Shown in pieces: positions 61,821-64,000 of a stretch of DNA of 64,000 nt; positions within the stretch are counted from its first letter, which is position 1, and the number at the start of each line of letters is the position of its first letter. The position numbers and the translations under genes were made by a program. Origin of the DNA: Xanthobacteraceae bacterium (GTDB lineage: Bacteria > Pseudomonadota > Alphaproteobacteria > Rhizobiales > Xanthobacteraceae). The notes under the pieces were generated by a model. The model was not told the origin of the DNA. It saw only the letters and a list, made by a program, of their open reading frames with translations, and searched no databases. Where the stretch lies: positions 86,493-150,492 of the forward strand of contig JAIENY010000014.1 of assembly GCA_019750915.1 (NCBI GenBank). Direction: 5' to 3'.

Positions 61821-62711
61821 TTGGCTCGTCCCTCTCGCTTAACTATCTCCAAGAAAGATATTTTCGCTGTTTTCGAACAGTCGTCGCAGCGCGTGTATTC
61901 GGAGAAAGAGCTTGCACGCCTATTGTCTCAGCATCGTGAGTTTTGGCGCTTGACCGACCGAACCACCGTCGGTCCATTCATTAAATTTCTAGAACAACAG
62001 GAAAAACTAGTAGCGCACGAATTTCACTCGAAAAATTACGATAGGAAAGTAAAGCGATACTCATGGGGTCAAGTCTCGCCCTACCAATTGGCCCTATCAA
62101 TTCAATCGAATGGATATCTTAGTCATTCGACTGCCGTAGCATTGCATGGCTTGACCGACATAATTCCAAAAACGTTTTATTTAAATGTCGAGCAAAGCCC
62201 GAAGCCGCCTCCAAAAGGTGGCCTTTCACAACGAGGGATTGATTTAGCATTTTCCCGGCGGCAGCGGCAGTCAGCAATGACATATGACTATGAAGATTGG
62301 TCAGTCACTATTTTGAACGGCAAGAATACCCGCAACTTAGGTGTTGAAACCGTTTTCGGACTTGAGCAGGAAACGTTGCTTACAACCAATATCGAGCGAA
62401 CTCTCATCGATATAGTCGTGCGTCCCAATTATTCCGGTGGGATTTTTCAAATTTTGGAATCTTATAAAAGAGCTAAAGATCGCGTTTCGACTAACAGGTT
62501 GGCTGCAACTCTAAAGCAACTCGATTATGTATATCCTTATCATCAAGCGATTGGATTCTTGATGGATATGGCAGGCTATGGATCAAAAAGTCGATTGATG
62601 GAAAGAATGGGTTTAAATCACGACTTTTATTTAAGTCACGGAATCGAAGAGCCAGAATATTCAAAAAAATGGCGGCTATTTTTTCCTCGTGGCCTCGATA
62701 CTAGCAGCTAA
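61821..62711 (+). CDS. AbiEi-like antitoxin / transcriptional regulator
   Basis: 296 residues from TTG at 61821, which has AGGTGG 4 bases upstream; the longer frame from 61761 would translate through palindrome P3 and lacks a ribosome site. The N-terminal winged helix (RVYSEKELARLLSQHREFWR) is followed by the AbiEi signature NGYLSHSTAVALHGLTDIIP and TFYLNVEQ, then ETLLTTNIERTLIDIVVRPN. In type IV AbiE systems this protein represses its own promoter and counters the AbiEii toxin. Codon use is AT-rich, unlike the surroundings. It is convergent with the toxin-like gene and overlaps its end by 36 bp. Confidence 0.8.
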   Translation: MARPSRLTISKKDIFAVFEQSSQRVYSEKELARLLSQHREFWRLTDRTTVGPFIKFLEQQEKLVAHEFHSKNYDRKVKRYSWGQVSPYQLALSIQSNGYLSHSTAVALHGLTDIIPKTFYLNVEQSPKPPPKGGLSQRGIDLAFSRRQRQSAMTYDYEDWSVTILNGKNTRNLGVETVFGLEQETLLTTNIERTLIDIVVRPNYSGGIFQILESYKRAKDRVSTNRLAATLKQLDYVYPYHQAIGFLMDMAGYGSKSRLMERMGLNHDFYLSHGIEEPEYSKKWRLFFPRGLDTSS

Positions 62712-63530
62712 CTCAACAACGAAGTTAAAGTAATATTCGAAAACTTCATGCTGTCCAGAAATGCTCGTTTGTACTGCTGGCCAATCTTGCTGATGGAATT
62801 CTCTGAAGTTTTTGATTTCGCTTAGCAGTTCTATTGGAACACCTTTAGCTTCAAAAACGGCTCCAAGAATTTTCAAATTTTCTGCACTAGTCATATCAAT
62901 CTTCTCAGTAGATATGATCTGCTCAATGTCATAAAAATCCCGAGCGCGAGCTGTTTTATTTCCAAATTCATAGGCGGGCATTTGCTGACATATAGCCCGG
63001 AGCTTCTCTGCCACGATCATCTCTAGAGAATAAACGTAGATGACGAAATCGTCTAAATCGCGCTCGACTTTTGCCTCGCAAAACTCGTGAGTGCTGATGT
63101 CGATTGAGAACTTTCGTTTATTCAATGGACCTAGCTCTGTAGATTGCCTCCGAAGGCCGTCCTTATCATCTTTAAACTTTTCAGCTAATGCTGCTTCCGC
63201 AAGCTTAAACTCGAAAAGATAGCCGCCCCACCAGTCGGGAAGGCCCACCCTTCGCTTCGCAGGCTTTACGCTCAAACTTTCGTCAAAAATGACGTACCCT
63301 ACAGAACGAAATTCCTTTTTTAGCGCGTCTGAAATTCTTAATTGTGCGCTGTCCACATCTGCAAACGCCTTCTGCAGAGAAAAATCTAAATCGACCGATG
63401 CTCGCGATCCGATTTTGTAGACTAATGCAAGAGCATTGCCTCCTTTAAGGACGAGCTCATCCATAAGAACGTCATCGGAAAACAATGCAATCAAAACCCT
63501 TCGTCTGACTTCTTCGAGGGAAATAGGCAT
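62676..63530 (-). CDS. AbiEii-like nucleotidyltransferase toxin
   Basis: 284 residues. Family motifs: DELVLKGGNALALVYKIGSR then ASVDLDFSL, the nucleotidyltransferase GS...DxD site; YSLEMIVAEKLRAICQQMP with the conserved lysine; and ARARDFYDIEQI with the last motif aspartates. All are intact, so it should be active. AbiEii proteins transfer nucleotides (for example to tRNA ends) and arrest growth on phage infection. AT-rich like its partner. It starts only 36 bp from the rpoD terminator hairpin, so its promoter is not obvious. Confidence 0.82.
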   Translation of the reverse strand: MPISLEEVRRRVLIALFSDDVLMDELVLKGGNALALVYKIGSRASVDLDFSLQKAFADVDSAQLRISDALKKEFRSVGYVIFDESLSVKPAKRRVGLPDWWGGYLFEFKLAEAALAEKFKDDKDGLRRQSTELGPLNKRKFSIDISTHEFCEAKVERDLDDFVIYVYSLEMIVAEKLRAICQQMPAYEFGNKTARARDFYDIEQIISTEKIDMTSAENLKILGAVFEAKGVPIELLSEIKNFREFHQQDWPAVQTSISGQHEVFEYYFNFVVELAASIEATRKK

Positions 63531-63566
63531 CTATCGATTCCACTAGGATTTGCTGCACCGCTTGAG

Positions 63567-63597
63567 AAAACGGCGGGCCTTTCAGCCCGCCGTTTTT
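63567..63597 (-). terminator. rpoD transcription terminator
   Basis: AAAACGGCGGGC (63567-63578) pairs perfectly with GCCCGCCGTTTT (63585-63596) round a 6-base loop, with A- and T-tracts on both sides. It lies 23 bp after the rpoD stop and can work in both directions, so it would also shield rpoD from the AT-rich insert. Confidence 0.85.
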
Positions 63598-63619
63598 GTT
63601 TCAACACATAGATCTTCGC

Positions 63620-64000
63620 TCAATTATCCAAGAAACTCCGCAGCTTCCTGCTTCGTGACGGATGCTTCAACTTGCGCAGCGCCTTCGCCTCGATCTGACG
63701 AATACGTTCGCGCGTCACCGAGAATTGCTGGCCGACTTCTTCCAGCGTGTGGTCGGTGTTCATGCCGATGCCGAAGCGCATGCGCAGCACACGCTCCTCG
63801 CGCGGGGTGAGCGAGGCGAGCACGCGCGTCGTGGTCTCGCGCAGGTTCGACTGGATCGCAGCATCAATCGGCAGGATCGCGTTCTTATCCTCGATGAAAT
63901 CGCCGAGATGCGAGTCTTCCTCGTCGCCCACCGGGGTTTCCAGCGACAGCGGCTCCTTGGCGATCTTGAGAACCTTGCGCACCTTCTCCAGCGGCATGCC
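63620..64000 (-). CDS. rpoD: RNA polymerase primary sigma factor RpoD, C-terminal part (partial)
   Basis: The last 126 codons of the gene; it continues past the right edge. The end of region 3 has [20 protein letters not shown] and [10 protein letters not shown]. Region 4 has [20 protein letters not shown] and the -35 binding helix [20 protein letters not shown], ending [11 protein letters not shown]. This matches primary sigma-70 in alphaproteobacteria. Confidence 0.96.
   Translation of the reverse strand, partial: GMPLEKVRKVLKIAKEPLSLETPVGDEEDSHLGDFIEDKNAILPIDAAIQSNLRETTTRVLASLTPREERVLRMRFGIGMNTDHTLEEVGQQFSVTRERIRQIEAKALRKLKHPSRSRKLRSFLDN

Overview
The window looks like chromosome of a GC-rich alphaproteobacterium of the Nitrobacteraceae/Bradyrhizobiaceae type (Afipia, Rhodopseudomonas or Bradyrhizobium relatives). 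The evidence is the Caulobacter-like flagellar order fliF-fliG-fliH-fliN-flbD, a sciP (CtrA inhibitor) gene beside it, a PmtA-type methyltransferase, several small proteins of types familiar from this group, and a housekeeping rpoD at the right edge. The genus is inferred and cannot be fixed from the sequence alone.

Layout. 1-513: start of an EmrA/HlyD-type secretion adaptor, cut by the window edge. 0.8-8.8 kb: flagellar genes, all on the minus strand (fliK-flgD, sciP, fliF-G-H-N-flbD), with a near-consensus sigma-54 promoter before fliK and a CtrA-like site before fliF. FlbD, the sigma-54 activator, is the last gene of the fliF operon, so the regulatory logic can be read in place. 9.0-11.4 kb: mnmA, pmtA, a small secreted protein and tRNA-Met. 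11.5-17.4 kb: a ClC-type channel, two decayed gene fragments (AcnX small subunit and IclR), a flavin split-barrel protein, GST with a divergent LysR regulator, and a three-repeat Cys-rich secreted protein. 17.5-21.9 kb: a two-gene RND efflux pump.

21.9-48 kb is dense in transport and catabolism. There is a gamma-glutamyltransferase plus oligopeptide/glutathione-type ABC operon; a GntR regulator; an enoyl-CoA hydratase and class III CoA-transferase pair; a homodimeric 2-oxoacid dehydrogenase E1 (MdeB-like) divergent from an Lrp regulator; a BMP-type nucleoside-like ABC importer; and, divergent from that importer, an overlapping operon of cysteine hydrolase, amidase, TetR, AtzG-like, AtzE-like, AtzH-like and GntR genes, followed by a second cysteine hydrolase. 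Together these look like a pathway that imports a nitrogen-rich amide or ureide and removes its nitrogen.

48-60.5 kb is mixed housekeeping and signalling: a RecD-like helicase, msrA-msrB, small conserved proteins, a diguanylate cyclase divergent from a membrane adenylate cyclase that carries a ferredoxin domain, a lytic transglycosylase, an SDR, an M23 peptidase and a small RHH-like protein. 60.5-61.6 kb holds GC-rich repeats and two relics of an SDR gene's 3' end.

61.6-63.55 kb is a markedly AT-rich insert next to the rpoD terminator. It carries an AbiEi-like antitoxin and an AbiEii-like nucleotidyltransferase toxin arranged tail to tail (the family is normally one co-directional operon). 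Before the AbiEi-like gene stand three 28-30 bp palindromes that share the core GTATATATAC but have different, still self-complementary arms. This is the most novel-looking part of the window. 63.6 kb to the end: C-terminus of rpoD.
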